A stretch of DNA of 64,000 nt from Alphaproteobacteria bacterium. GTDB lineage: Bacteria > Pseudomonadota > Alphaproteobacteria > Sphingomonadales > JAKSBY01. This document shows positions 26,068-33,943 of this stretch, in pieces. The translations under genes and the position numbers were made by a program. The notes beneath the pieces are model-generated. The model saw only the letters and a list, made by a program, of their open reading frames with translations, was not told where the DNA came from and searched no databases. The stretch spans positions 1 through 64,000 of the forward strand of contig JAJFIV010000007.1 in the NCBI GenBank assembly GCA_021774625.1, given 5' to 3'. The number at the start of each line of letters is the position of its first letter. The stretch's first letter is position 1.

Positions 26068-28434
26068 TTATAATTTCAATTCGACAAGGCCGATGGACGG
26101 GGCCTGTCCGGCGCGGAACGTCTCCAGACTGATATCAAGCGTATCGTTCAAAAAACGAACTGGCACATCGAATTCAAACCCGGCAGTGATTGAAACCCCA
26201 CTGCCCGGCGGAACATCGAAAACCACTTCCCCGGTGATGTTATCGAGCAGCCAGCCGGCCGCCTGTTCGATTCCATCAAGCGCTATATTAACGCTGCCAA
26301 TGACCGGTTTATGGATAGGCCGCACAGTGGCTTCGCCGCCACTGGTATAGGTTTTGGTGAGCGGGAAGCGGGCAGTCACGCCGTCCCCCGTTCCGATAGT
26401 CTGGTCCAAAGCCGACGGCGCCGCCGCCGGCAGGGATGATTTAAAATCGCTCCAATCCTTGAAGCGAAAGCCGAAGGCCCTGCCCTGCCGTGCCCGGAAG
26501 AAACTCAGCAGCAGGGCGACATCCTCTTCCGAACGCAAACCGCTTCCGGCATCATAGCGGGCGCGGGCCTCGCTCCAGTTGATATTTCTGCTTTCGAATC
26601 CTGAGGCCGTCTCAATTACATTGGTCGAAAATTCCGGCCCGCCCGAAGACCCGAAAGCAATATCGGTCGGAAAGCGCACCTCATGAAAACCGTTCACATC
26701 GTCTTCCTTCAATCGAAAATAAACAAACCCGTCGCGGGAAACCTGCGGATAGGCCCAGACCAGAATTTCGTCATACTGGCGGGCAAGTCCATCGCTGATT
26801 GACCGGTCGATATTGGCCCACACAAAAAGCGTTTCCGGCAACAGATTGAACCCGGCAAAATACTGGCTGTCGGCGGGTCCATACCCCAGCTCAACCGCAA
26901 CCTGATCAAGGCCTTTTTCATGGGCCGCCCAGTTCCCCTCAACCACATGATCATAATCTTCGATCTGCAGAAAGTCGAAGGCGGGAAACGACCACTGGTC
27001 CACCGGCATATTCACAGTTTTCAACATAGGCGCCGCTGCATTCAGAACCTGCGGCGTAAAAAACAGAAGCGTAACCTTTGCTCCGGCATGAACAGCCTTC
27101 AGTTCATCCCTCAGCCACAGAGTCGCTTCACCAAGCTTGTCGCCGAGCCAGTCGAGATAAGCCTGCTGCACCGTGTCGGGGGTTTCAAAAATGGAGATAT
27201 GCCTTGCCGGCACCGGCTGCCCGGTTTCCGACAGATAGCGCGCCTCCGTCGTGGTGTCGTAAAAACAAGGTTCCGGCTCGCCGGAAAGCTGATACCACCA
27301 CCAGGGTTCCCCGATCTGAAAGACCGGATCGTAACCGAGCCCCTGCTGCAGATCCGCAAGCGCAAGATAAACGTCCCTGATATAGGTCAGGGCGTCCAGA
27401 TTGGTCGGCGCGATCAGGCTTGAAGGCGGCGACCAGCCGGTCAGCGCCGGGTCGCCGTCATGGGTCCTTTGCTGCCAGTCAAACGGCACATCGGCGGCAA
27501 AAAGCTCAAATGACAGCGAAAGGATGACTTTGAAATCATAAGCGGCAAAGCGGGAAAAATAATCCTGATGCCAGGCTGCAGTCGCCGGATTGAGTTTCGG
27601 TTTTGCCGTATCAATGACGAACCGTGCCTCGCCGGGATCCCAGCTGAGGCTGTAATAATGGCTCATCCCGGCATAATGGGTGACCAGGCCTCGATAGCCG
27701 AGCTGCACAACATTGCGCACCACCCGTTCCGGCGTCAGATTGAAGACATCGTCATAGCCATTGGCAATTTTCAGGTCATGCGGCTTCACATAATCATCGC
27801 CGATGGGCAGGCTGGACCGCGCGCCGGTGATTTGAATCCCGGTGAGGGTTACATCCGCGATCACATCTTGGAACCCCCCGCCGCCATCCTCAATCGGCCC
27901 GTCCGATGCCCCATCAAAATCCGGCGGCACCAGGCTTAAAAACAGACGGTCGATATCGCCCGCATAGACCGGGTCCGCTTCACCCGGCAGTAGAAAACCG
28001 CCATCAAGATTATCAAAATCAAGTGTAATCACAGCATCTTCCGGTGTCCCGGACGCATAATTCCACAGCCGCACGAACCATGACCGCGTCATGCCGCCGC
28101 TATCCCGCCCCTCAATGGTAAGCGTCGGGCCGTGCACTTGATCCAATGCCTTCACATTGCTGCTTTGCCAGCGAAAACTAAGAACAAGACCGCGATAATC
28201 CTTTTCCGTCTCATAGGCCAGAAGCGAATGATCAAAATGATCCTCTGATTCCCAGATCAGGCCTGCCAGATCATTTTTACGATAAAAAACCAGTTTGCAG
28301 GCAAGGGCATCGCTGCCCGTCGTCGTCAAAGCGCCCACCATTGGCCGCGGAAAATTAAGGGTCCAGAAACGCGGGTCGAAGCGGCTGATATGCCGCCTGT
28401 CCCAGGCGTCCCCGTCTTTTGCCAGCCAGTACAT
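26068..28434 (-). CDS. Fusion of a TIM-barrel-like domain with GTA gp12 (DUF2460 distal tail protein)
   Basis: A 788-residue protein. The last 210 residues (about 580-788; FPTDIAFGSSGGPEFSTNV, FRARQGRAFGFRFKDWSDF) are DUF2460, the distal tail protein gp12, which is normally the whole protein. The first 580 residues contain a beta-rich start and a glycoside-hydrolase-like barrel with strands such as KVILSLSFELFA, FQIGEPWWWY and FLQIEDYDHV. The start codon overlaps the stop of the shifted tape-measure frame (TGATG), a sign of coupling. In R. capsulatus a barrel of this kind is on gp15. Confidence 0.85.
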   Translation of the reverse strand: MYWLAKDGDAWDRRHISRFDPRFWTLNFPRPMVGALTTTGSDALACKLVFYRKNDLAGLIWESEDHFDHSLLAYETEKDYRGLVLSFRWQSSNVKALDQVHGPTLTIEGRDSGGMTRSWFVRLWNYASGTPEDAVITLDFDNLDGGFLLPGEADPVYAGDIDRLFLSLVPPDFDGASDGPIEDGGGGFQDVIADVTLTGIQITGARSSLPIGDDYVKPHDLKIANGYDDVFNLTPERVVRNVVQLGYRGLVTHYAGMSHYYSLSWDPGEARFVIDTAKPKLNPATAAWHQDYFSRFAAYDFKVILSLSFELFAADVPFDWQQRTHDGDPALTGWSPPSSLIAPTNLDALTYIRDVYLALADLQQGLGYDPVFQIGEPWWWYQLSGEPEPCFYDTTTEARYLSETGQPVPARHISIFETPDTVQQAYLDWLGDKLGEATLWLRDELKAVHAGAKVTLLFFTPQVLNAAAPMLKTVNMPVDQWSFPAFDFLQIEDYDHVVEGNWAAHEKGLDQVAVELGYGPADSQYFAGFNLLPETLFVWANIDRSISDGLARQYDEILVWAYPQVSRDGFVYFRLKEDDVNGFHEVRFPTDIAFGSSGGPEFSTNVIETASGFESRNINWSEARARYDAGSGLRSEEDVALLLSFFRARQGRAFGFRFKDWSDFKSSLPAAAPSALDQTIGTGDGVTARFPLTKTYTSGGEATVRPIHKPVIGSVNIALDGIEQAAGWLLDNITGEVVFDVPPGSGVSITAGFEFDVPVRFLNDTLDISLETFRAGQAPSIGLVELKL

Positions 28435-29092
28435 CAGGCGTTTCTCTCTGCCCGGATCATGGCCTTGCGCACCGCCAGCGCCACCTGGCCGGCGCTTTGG
28501 CGCACTTGCCCGGCATCGCTGACGCCTGAAATATTGATGGTGATATTTGTTGCGCGCGGACTGCCCCCGCTCAGGCTGCGGGAAGGAACGATGCGGCCTT
28601 CGGTGTTTGGCACAAACAATTCCGGCCCGCGTTCGCCAACCAGAAACGGCTTTCCGGGAAAAACCGGCCCGCCGGCGGCGCGTCCGGGAAAAAAACTGCC
28701 GGCGATACTTTGAAAGAAGGAGCCAAAAAACCCCCGCTCCCGCCGGACTTTCGGCCGGAAAACAGGGAATTCAGCCCCGACTGCAAAGCCGAGGCCGCAA
28801 TATCGCTGAAAGTTGAAAGCGCGGTATCCCTGAGGCTGCCAAATGACAGCCGCCCGCTTTGCGCCAGCCGCTGCAATGATCCGCTCATCCGTTCTATGGC
28901 GCTTTCGGCGGCGCCGGCAATATCGTTATTTGCCGTGCGGCCCACTTCGCCCACTTCCTGCAAAACGCCTGTGGTCGATGCGGTCAGCGATTTAAGATTG
29001 AAAAGGCTGTTTTGCATACCGCCCAGATCGCGGCGCAGACCGGAACTGTCCGCCCGCAGGCGGACCACCAGGGAATCGAGAACCGTTTCCAT
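28434..29092 (-). CDS. GTA gp11-like tail tape measure protein, needs a -1 frameshift
   Basis: The tape measure sets tail length and lines the tube. The first frame starts at 29092 (METVLDSLVVRLRAD) and runs helical to residue 121. It then leaves the family sequence and stops at 28571 (173 residues). The -1 frame from the same point encodes FGSFFQSIAG, AGGPVFPGKPFLVGERGPELFVP and the conserved C-terminus, ending at 28434 on the gp12 start. The switch falls on GGGTTTT (28733 down to 28727), a classical X-XXY-YYZ slippery heptamer. The combined product is 219 residues, the usual GTA size. A sequencing or mutational indel in the A6/C5 run is the alternative. Confidence 0.75.
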
Positions 29093-29122
29093 GAAAAACC
29101 TGTAGAAGCTTGTGTTGAATGC

Positions 29123-29461
29123 TTATCGGGTGAACAAGGCGAGGCCGAACTGGATCAGCCGGCCGGTAAAAAAGATGGCCACGTAAATGGCGATCTTTGT
29201 ATAATTGACATCGATAAAATTAGTGCCGATCAGCAGATAAATTTCAATCACGACGAGAATCAGGGCGATCACCTGGAAAGAAAGCGCCAGCCAGCGCAGC
29301 CACACCATCCAGGAAGGCGGGGCTTCATCCGTCTCGACATATTCGGACTGGCCGCGTTTTCGGGCTTCAACCCGCTCGCGCAATCTTTTCCGCCTCCGGT
29401 ACGTCATGCCCTGTTTATGCCGGGAATAAGCCGAGGCGTCAATCATCGGGAAACCGGTCAA
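29123..29461 (-). CDS. Small membrane protein between tail chaperone and tape measure genes
   Basis: A 112-residue protein with a basic N-terminal half (YRRRKRLRERVEARKRG) and two transmembrane helices (about 55-77 and 88-108). It overlaps the end of the gp10.1-like gene by 23 bases; an inner ATG at 29446 is an alternative start. I know of no membrane protein at this place in the R. capsulatus GTA. It could be a moron gene, or act at the inner membrane during assembly or release. No family is recognised. Confidence 0.65.
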   Translation of the reverse strand: MTGFPMIDASAYSRHKQGMTYRRRKRLRERVEARKRGQSEYVETDEAPPSWMVWLRWLALSFQVIALILVVIEIYLLIGTNFIDVNYTKIAIYVAIFFTGRLIQFGLALFTR

Positions 29462-29642
29462 GCAGCATGGCCATTTCCTCCCGTTTTAGCGGAATGACGG
29501 ATGCGGCCCCCTGCCTGAAAGATTGCCAGCCCTTGAGCGCCACGCGGAATTCTTCCGGGGTAGACGCCCAGAATATATCCGGGCTCCAGCCCAGAAGACC
29601 CGTTGCGACTTCCGCATACATGCGCCAATTAACATCCGCCAC
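29439..29642 (-). CDS. GTA gp10.1-like tail assembly chaperone (rcc01693 family)
   Basis: A 67-residue protein with MYAEVATGLLGWSPDIFWASTPEEFRVALKGW, matching the small phage tail assembly chaperone family found between gp10 and the tape measure in GTA clusters. It starts 2 bases after the gp10 stop codon. The signature WSPD-FW-TP-E is typical. Its likely job is to keep the tape measure soluble before the tail tube assembles round it. Confidence 0.85.
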   Translation of the reverse strand: MADVNWRMYAEVATGLLGWSPDIFWASTPEEFRVALKGWQSFRQGAASVIPLKREEMAMLLDRFPDD

Positions 29643-29644
29643 GG

Positions 29645-29959
29645 CTATTCCGCCGGACCGTTCAGAATCAAGGTCAGCATGTCACGAAAGATTTCCGCCG
29701 TCCGGGCCACGCCCTCCTGCAGAAGATACCGCCCAAACAAATCCCGGGACAGTCGCTCATCCGCCGGTGTTTCAATTAAATGCCATAAAAATATAACCAT
29801 TTGGGAAAAACCGACCTTGCCATCCGCTGCATTTACAGCCAATCCGACGACACCGCCAAGCTCTTTCTCCGCCATGACAATGGCCTCGAATGTTGGTCTG
29901 AGACAGTAGCTTTTACCAGCTACAACCAGCTCCATTTCGCCACGGTAAGGGTTGCCCAT
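29645..29959 (-). CDS. GTA gp10-family protein
   Basis: A 104-residue protein of the gene transfer agent gp10 family (MGNPYRGEMELVVAGKSYCLRPTFEAIVMAEKEL-type start, split here for brevity: key features are GKSYCLRPTFEAI and the following acidic helix). It is placed between the tail tube (gp9) and gp10.1, as in R. capsulatus. It is probably a tail assembly chaperone. It is separated from gp9 by 2 bases. Confidence 0.87.
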   Translation of the reverse strand: MGNPYRGEMELVVAGKSYCLRPTFEAIVMAEKELGGVVGLAVNAADGKVGFSQMVIFLWHLIETPADERLSRDLFGRYLLQEGVARTAEIFRDMLTLILNGPAE

Positions 29960-29961
29960 AA

Positions 29962-30375
29962 TCAGGCCGCTGCAAAAATGACGGAACCGGAGCTTTCAAG
30001 GCTCAGGCTATAGGTGCGCTCGCCGTTAAAATCACCGGCATAATCCAGGTTCACCACCTGAAAGGCGCCGGAGAATTTATCGGCATTTTCAAACACAATT
30101 TCGTAATTGTCGATGGAACCCGTAAGCGCTTTGTCCCGCACCGCCGTCTCGCTGGCAGCATTGGTGAAAACACCCGATCCCGCCACCGTAATCCGGCGAA
30201 TACCGGCGCCGCCCAGCAATTCCCGCCAGCCGCCGGACTCCTTGTTGGTGATGTCCACCGTATCATTATTGACGGTCAAAGTTGTCGAGCGTAGACCAGC
30301 CACCGTCGCGAATATTTCGGGACTGCCGCCATCGCCAATTTTCACCAAAAATCCGCTGCCTTTTTCGGCTACCAT
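29962..30375 (-). CDS. GTA gp9-like major tail tube protein
   Basis: A 137-residue tail tube protein of the TP901-1 / GTA type (GLRSTTLTVNNDTVDITNKESGGWRE, split here; key motif VDITNKESGGWRELL). The beta-sandwich sequence continues with DNYEIVFENADKFSG and ends in a short alanine tail. Position and length match gp9. Many copies would stack to form the tail tube. It lies 23 bases after the DUF3168 gene. Confidence 0.9.
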   Translation of the reverse strand: MVAEKGSGFLVKIGDGGSPEIFATVAGLRSTTLTVNNDTVDITNKESGGWRELLGGAGIRRITVAGSGVFTNAASETAVRDKALTGSIDNYEIVFENADKFSGAFQVVNLDYAGDFNGERTYSLSLESSGSVIFAAA

Positions 30376-30398
30376 TTCCGTCTCCTTTGTTTCAGAAA

Positions 30399-30797
30399 TT
30401 ATGCGTGAGTAAGGGCCCTAAACCGCATAATGCCATGATGGGTTTCCCCATCGACATCCAGCAGAGTTTCGGAAAAATCGAAGCGGAACAGCACCAGAAC
30501 GCCATTTTCCAGCGCCAGATCCGCATCGTTTAGAATATCATAGAGCCGCGCCATGATCGTCCTGGCTTCAGAACGGCCCCGGCTTTTCTCCCAGATATGC
30601 AGGGTCACCGTATGACGCTGGCCATTGATACCCTTTGCCGACCAGTCCGCCGCCGTTGCTTCGCCAATCACTATATAGGGAAGCTTTGCACCGCCCGGCA
30701 CGTGATCGAAGATCCCGCTGATCATGCTGGCCAGCTGCGGATCAGCCATAAGCAGCGCATAAATGGACCGCTGCAATGCAAGACTGGCATCAGCCAT
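30399..30797 (-). CDS. GTA gp8-like tail terminator (DUF3168)
   Basis: A 132-residue DUF3168 protein (LQRSIYALLMADPQLASM, ISGIFDHVP, LPYIVIGEA, HTVTLHIWE). In GTA particles this protein caps the tail tube and joins it to the head completion proteins. It overlaps the upstream HK97-gp10-like gene by 8 bases, so translation is coupled. Length and order fit gp8. Confidence 0.9.
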   Translation of the reverse strand: MADASLALQRSIYALLMADPQLASMISGIFDHVPGGAKLPYIVIGEATAADWSAKGINGQRHTVTLHIWEKSRGRSEARTIMARLYDILNDADLALENGVLVLFRFDFSETLLDVDGETHHGIMRFRALTHA

Positions 30798-31164
30798 TTG
30801 CCACCTTTTCTATTTTGACCGATTGAAGAGCTGCCTGAATATCGCCAACATTCTGCTCGAAGGTAGGATGTAAAAATGGCTCTGCCGGAGCCCGCAGCGT
30901 GCCGAATTCCACAAATTTCGCATAAAATAAATCTGTTGTGACATCGCTGCCATTGGCGTGAAGATGAACAATGATGCTGTCCGCAAGAGGGCTTCTTGCT
31001 GACCGCCCGGCATCCCGCTGCTGCATCACCCGGCTTTTGGCATCAACGGCAATCTGCCGGCCACCGGCGGATAGAATCCTAACAGCGCCCGAATGCAGGG
31101 TATTAAACGCTGCATTCAGTTCCTTTTCCAGATCATCAAGACCGCTGACGCTCACCCGGATCAT
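30790..31164 (-). CDS. HK97 gp10-like head-tail protein
   Basis: A 124-residue protein of the HK97-gp10 family (VSGLDDLEKELNAAFN, FYAKFVEFGT, AEPFLHPTFEQN). The FVEFGT motif is characteristic. It helps join head to tail. Many phages and some GTA clusters have it between the adaptor and the tail terminator. It overlaps gp7 by 4 bases (ATGA) and the DUF3168 gene by 8. Confidence 0.87.
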   Translation of the reverse strand: MIRVSVSGLDDLEKELNAAFNTLHSGAVRILSAGGRQIAVDAKSRVMQQRDAGRSARSPLADSIIVHLHANGSDVTTDLFYAKFVEFGTLRAPAEPFLHPTFEQNVGDIQAALQSVKIEKVANG

Positions 31165-31490
31165 GTTTCTTCCTTGCAGGCCAGCAGCAAAAATTTGCCC
31201 CGTTCCTCAAAATTCAGAACGCCGGTTATCGCCAGAATTCGCTCTCCAAAGCGTAGTCGCATGCCGGCCGTAATGTTGCTCCGGAAGCGGAGCCACACCC
31301 GATGGCTGGTTTCCTGCCTCAGACGATCCGCATGCAGACCGAACCGCGATGTCACCGGCTCAACCGCTGCCCAGACCTCATCCTGCAGTACCCAGTTCAG
31401 TCCCTGCCCTCCCGCGCCGTCCGCCGGACCCAATTCGGATCTTTCAACAATCAGCCGGTGCCTCAGGGTCCCTATGTCTGGCTTTTCCAT
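31161..31490 (-). CDS. GTA gp7-like head closure (stopper) protein
   Basis: A 109-residue head-tail adaptor of the SPP1 gp16 / HK97 type (IGTLRHRLIVERSEL, EVWAAVEPV, RVWLRFRSNITAGMRL). It seals the portal after DNA packaging. The frame shares one base with the end of gp6 and four with the next gene, typical of tight translational coupling in this operon. Confidence 0.87.
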   Translation of the reverse strand: MEKPDIGTLRHRLIVERSELGPADGAGGQGLNWVLQDEVWAAVEPVTSRFGLHADRLRQETSHRVWLRFRSNITAGMRLRFGERILAITGVLNFEERGKFLLLACKEET

Positions 31491-32053
31491 TATGCGAGCC
31501 GCATCACTTTAAAGGGCTGCCAGATATGCAGCACATTGCCCGGAATATCGCCTTCGGCCCCGCGCGTTTCATAAAAATGGGCTATCCGTTGTAGCAGACC
31601 CTGCCGGATGGCGGCGGGAACGTCATTCCAGCTGTCGCCATAACCTGCTGTAAAATCAATTTCGATGCCGGCGATTTTTTGCCCCGGGCGCGGCCACAAA
31701 GCGCCTGACTTCAGCACCATCAGACCCGGTTCCGCATGGCTGTTGACGATGAAGATATCCGGGGCAAGTATCTGAAAGTCACCCGCAGCATCTGCAACCC
31801 TAACGGCATCGACAGCGATCAGCGGCGCAAAGGGGAAGCGCAGCGCTCCCGCCGGCCATTGATCGCGGACCATGCGCCATTGTTGTCTGACCAGAGCCCG
31901 GTTCAGGTGTTTTTCAGCGATCTCTCTGGCACTGACGATCAGGGCGGCGATCAGCCCATCATCCTGATCGCCATCGACCCTGAGATGCAATTTGGCTTCT
32001 TCCAGGGAAACCGGCTCCGTGTCGGGGCCGGAAAGGCGAACCAGTCCGCTCAT
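31490..32053 (-). CDS. GTA gp6-like head-tail connector protein
   Basis: A 187-residue connector of the phage gp6 / phiE125 gp8 type. Motifs are VSLEEAKLHLRVDGDQDD at the N-terminus and IEIDFTAGYGDSWNDVP in the C-terminal half. It docks on the portal to continue the DNA channel. It overlaps the preceding small gene by 4 bases and is coupled to gp7. Confidence 0.9.
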   Translation of the reverse strand: MSGLVRLSGPDTEPVSLEEAKLHLRVDGDQDDGLIAALIVSAREIAEKHLNRALVRQQWRMVRDQWPAGALRFPFAPLIAVDAVRVADAAGDFQILAPDIFIVNSHAEPGLMVLKSGALWPRPGQKIAGIEIDFTAGYGDSWNDVPAAIRQGLLQRIAHFYETRGAEGDIPGNVLHIWQPFKVMRLA

Positions 32054-32331
32054 CTTTCAATAATCCTTATAAGAAGGCTGCGGTCATCCTGCCGGCCTGC
32101 CGAAGTGGTAATCCGGTTGGTCACACGGTATAAATGACCTTTCAGCCCGCCCGTCAGTGTCACATTTGTCCCGGTATCGGAGGCGGTATCCGCCAAAAGC
32201 TCTATACCGCCCGCCTCTGCGGGATCGACGGACCAGTTGCTTGCCGTGACTGTCTCGCCGGACAAATATCCGCCCGACCAGTCGATGGTGTAATCCACCG
32301 ATGCGTCCGGGTCTTTGATGAAAATGCTCAT
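32050..32331 (-). CDS. Small beta-rich virion-associated protein
   Basis: A 93-residue protein with a beta-sandwich look (DASVDYTIDWSGGYLSG, TNVTLTGGLKGHLYRVTNRI). This matches a small phage fibre-like protein often coded beside head genes; it is absent from the R. capsulatus cluster as I know it. I start at the ATG at 32331 (MSIFIKDPD), 7 bases after the previous stop and with AAGG upstream; the frame can be extended to 32373, into the previous gene. The function is unproven. Confidence 0.72.
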   Translation of the reverse strand: MSIFIKDPDASVDYTIDWSGGYLSGETVTASNWSVDPAEAGGIELLADTASDTGTNVTLTGGLKGHLYRVTNRITTSAGRQDDRSLLIRIIER

Positions 32332-32338
32332 GATTGCC

Positions 32339-32713
32339 TTACGCCGGATCAGCGATTTCAATATCCCATGCATTGAATGTCATGGTATTTCCGGCGGTCA
32401 GCACTTGTGCCGTTGCCGTGGTCACATAGAGAAGCTTCGATGTGACAGTATCCAGAAGCGCTACATGGTTGGCAGTGCCGGTTGCATCAACGGCCACGCC
32501 GCTTTTCTGGCCGACCGTGACCTTGCGGCCGGAGGCATCGCCGTCGGTAATCGTAAAATCACTCAAAGCCATCGCCGCACCGGCCAGGGCAAAGGCGGCG
32601 TTCGCTTCGGTAAAGCTGGTCGGTTCCGCCGAACAGGCGGTCATTTTATCGCAGTTATTTCTGATGATATTAAGTGCGCCGTCAAGCACGTCATTGTGAA
32701 CGGATTTGGCCAT
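32339..32713 (-). CDS. Putative capsid-associated protein
   Basis: A 124-residue protein of a type seen beside head genes in marine phages (NIIRNNCDKMTACSAEPTSF, then beta-rich AVDATGTANHVALLDT and TGNT-like repeats near the end). No signal peptide. It lies 2 bases after the 390-residue gene and 7 before the small beta-rich gene, all in the GTA operon. A head decoration or fibre role is inferred from the position between the capsid and connector genes. Confidence 0.65.
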   Translation of the reverse strand: MAKSVHNDVLDGALNIIRNNCDKMTACSAEPTSFTEANAAFALAGAAMALSDFTITDGDASGRKVTVGQKSGVAVDATGTANHVALLDTVTSKLLYVTTATAQVLTAGNTMTFNAWDIEIADPA

Positions 32714-32715
32714 AT

Positions 32716-33888
32716 TTAACCTCCTTTGATGCTGTGTGTCCGATTGGATGGTTTGATCGTCAATGCGTGGTGCGGCGCAGGCACTGAAATTCGCCTGACC
32801 GTCAGGGGAAGCGTTCCCGCCTGTGATAAAAACAGCGTGCCCGCTGCATGGCCCAGCACGTAGCCGTGTACAATGTAGAACTGGTTCTGAACAAAACCGG
32901 CAACTGTTGAAGCGTGCAGCAGCGGGCTGTTATGAGGGCCGAAAACACCGGCGATTAAAAATTGCGCCCCGTCCGCAACAAGTCCGTGGCCGGCGTCTTC
33001 CGTCGTCAACACTGCAAATTGCGAAAGCACTGCCGCATCTGCGCTATTGGCATGTCCGCAGGGATGGGCAGCAATCTGATGAACTTGCGACAGGCTGATC
33101 GCATCACCCATATGCAGATGGCCCGAAGACCCGATATTCGCCTTGTGGCTTTGCGCGAACACGGGTACGTCCGGGGTGTTTCCATGCGCAGTCTCATTCG
33201 CGCCCAATTCTTCGGAACCGGCTCCTGCGCCCTGCCTGATTTCAACAGCGACTGCATTCATGGCCGCCAGATTTGAAGTCAGCGTCCCCGGACAGTCGTC
33301 ATAGGTTCCAACAGGGTCAGGCCCCCGGAAACCGGCATAAGCTCTAATCCCGTTATTCCCTATGGATGAGGTCCGGATATCTTGAGATAGAGCCCAGCCT
33401 GGTGTTAAATCCAATGTGCTGGAAGAGCGGACCGACGTATTCACGGCAAGGATCAGGCTGCCGGCATTCCCGGTGGTGATGGACGCACCCTCGAATGTCG
33501 ATAAACTGCTGCGGGTCCCTGTAGCGCCTGTCGGCGTATTTTGAGGCACATCGTCGAACTGGAACAGCGCCAATGCGACGTCATTATTTCCGCTTCCCCA
33601 ATCGGCCGCCACCGCCGTACCTGCCGGAATATCGGCTTCCTTGATAATTCCCGCCCAGTGGTCCTCGTGGAACTCCGAACCATCCGTTCCTTCAGGGTAA
33701 TACAATATTTGCGTAAAAGCCTGTCCACCCAGTGTAACAGCCGGCAGCCCTCTTGCCGGACTGTCCTTTTCCCCAATTGCCAGAGCGACAATCAGCCGGT
33801 TGTTGCCGGGATCGACTGAGAAACTGGTATTCAGAACGCCATTGACCGGCACTTCTGCAAAGGCGGATTGTGACTTCACGAAAGCCAT
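32716..33888 (-). CDS. Putative capsid decoration or head-fibre protein with histidine-rich repeats
   Basis: A 390-residue protein inserted between capsid and connector genes. The first 215 residues are beta-rich with no family I can name. The rest has degenerate repeats of about 20 residues built on H-x-H or GHA and LSQ (SSGHLHMGDAISLSQVHQI, GHANSADAAVLSQF, LGHAAGTLFLSQAG). Such repeats are typical of phage surface or fibre proteins. No export signal. It may decorate the GTA head; the R. capsulatus head spikes are coded outside its main cluster. Confidence 0.65.
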   Translation of the reverse strand: MAFVKSQSAFAEVPVNGVLNTSFSVDPGNNRLIVALAIGEKDSPARGLPAVTLGGQAFTQILYYPEGTDGSEFHEDHWAGIIKEADIPAGTAVAADWGSGNNDVALALFQFDDVPQNTPTGATGTRSSLSTFEGASITTGNAGSLILAVNTSVRSSSTLDLTPGWALSQDIRTSSIGNNGIRAYAGFRGPDPVGTYDDCPGTLTSNLAAMNAVAVEIRQGAGAGSEELGANETAHGNTPDVPVFAQSHKANIGSSGHLHMGDAISLSQVHQIAAHPCGHANSADAAVLSQFAVLTTEDAGHGLVADGAQFLIAGVFGPHNSPLLHASTVAGFVQNQFYIVHGYVLGHAAGTLFLSQAGTLPLTVRRISVPAPHHALTIKPSNRTHSIKGG

Positions 33889-33943
33889 AATGCTTCCTGT
33901 AAGATATTAGAAGGTTCGGTAAGTTCCGCGAGGAAAGGGCCGG

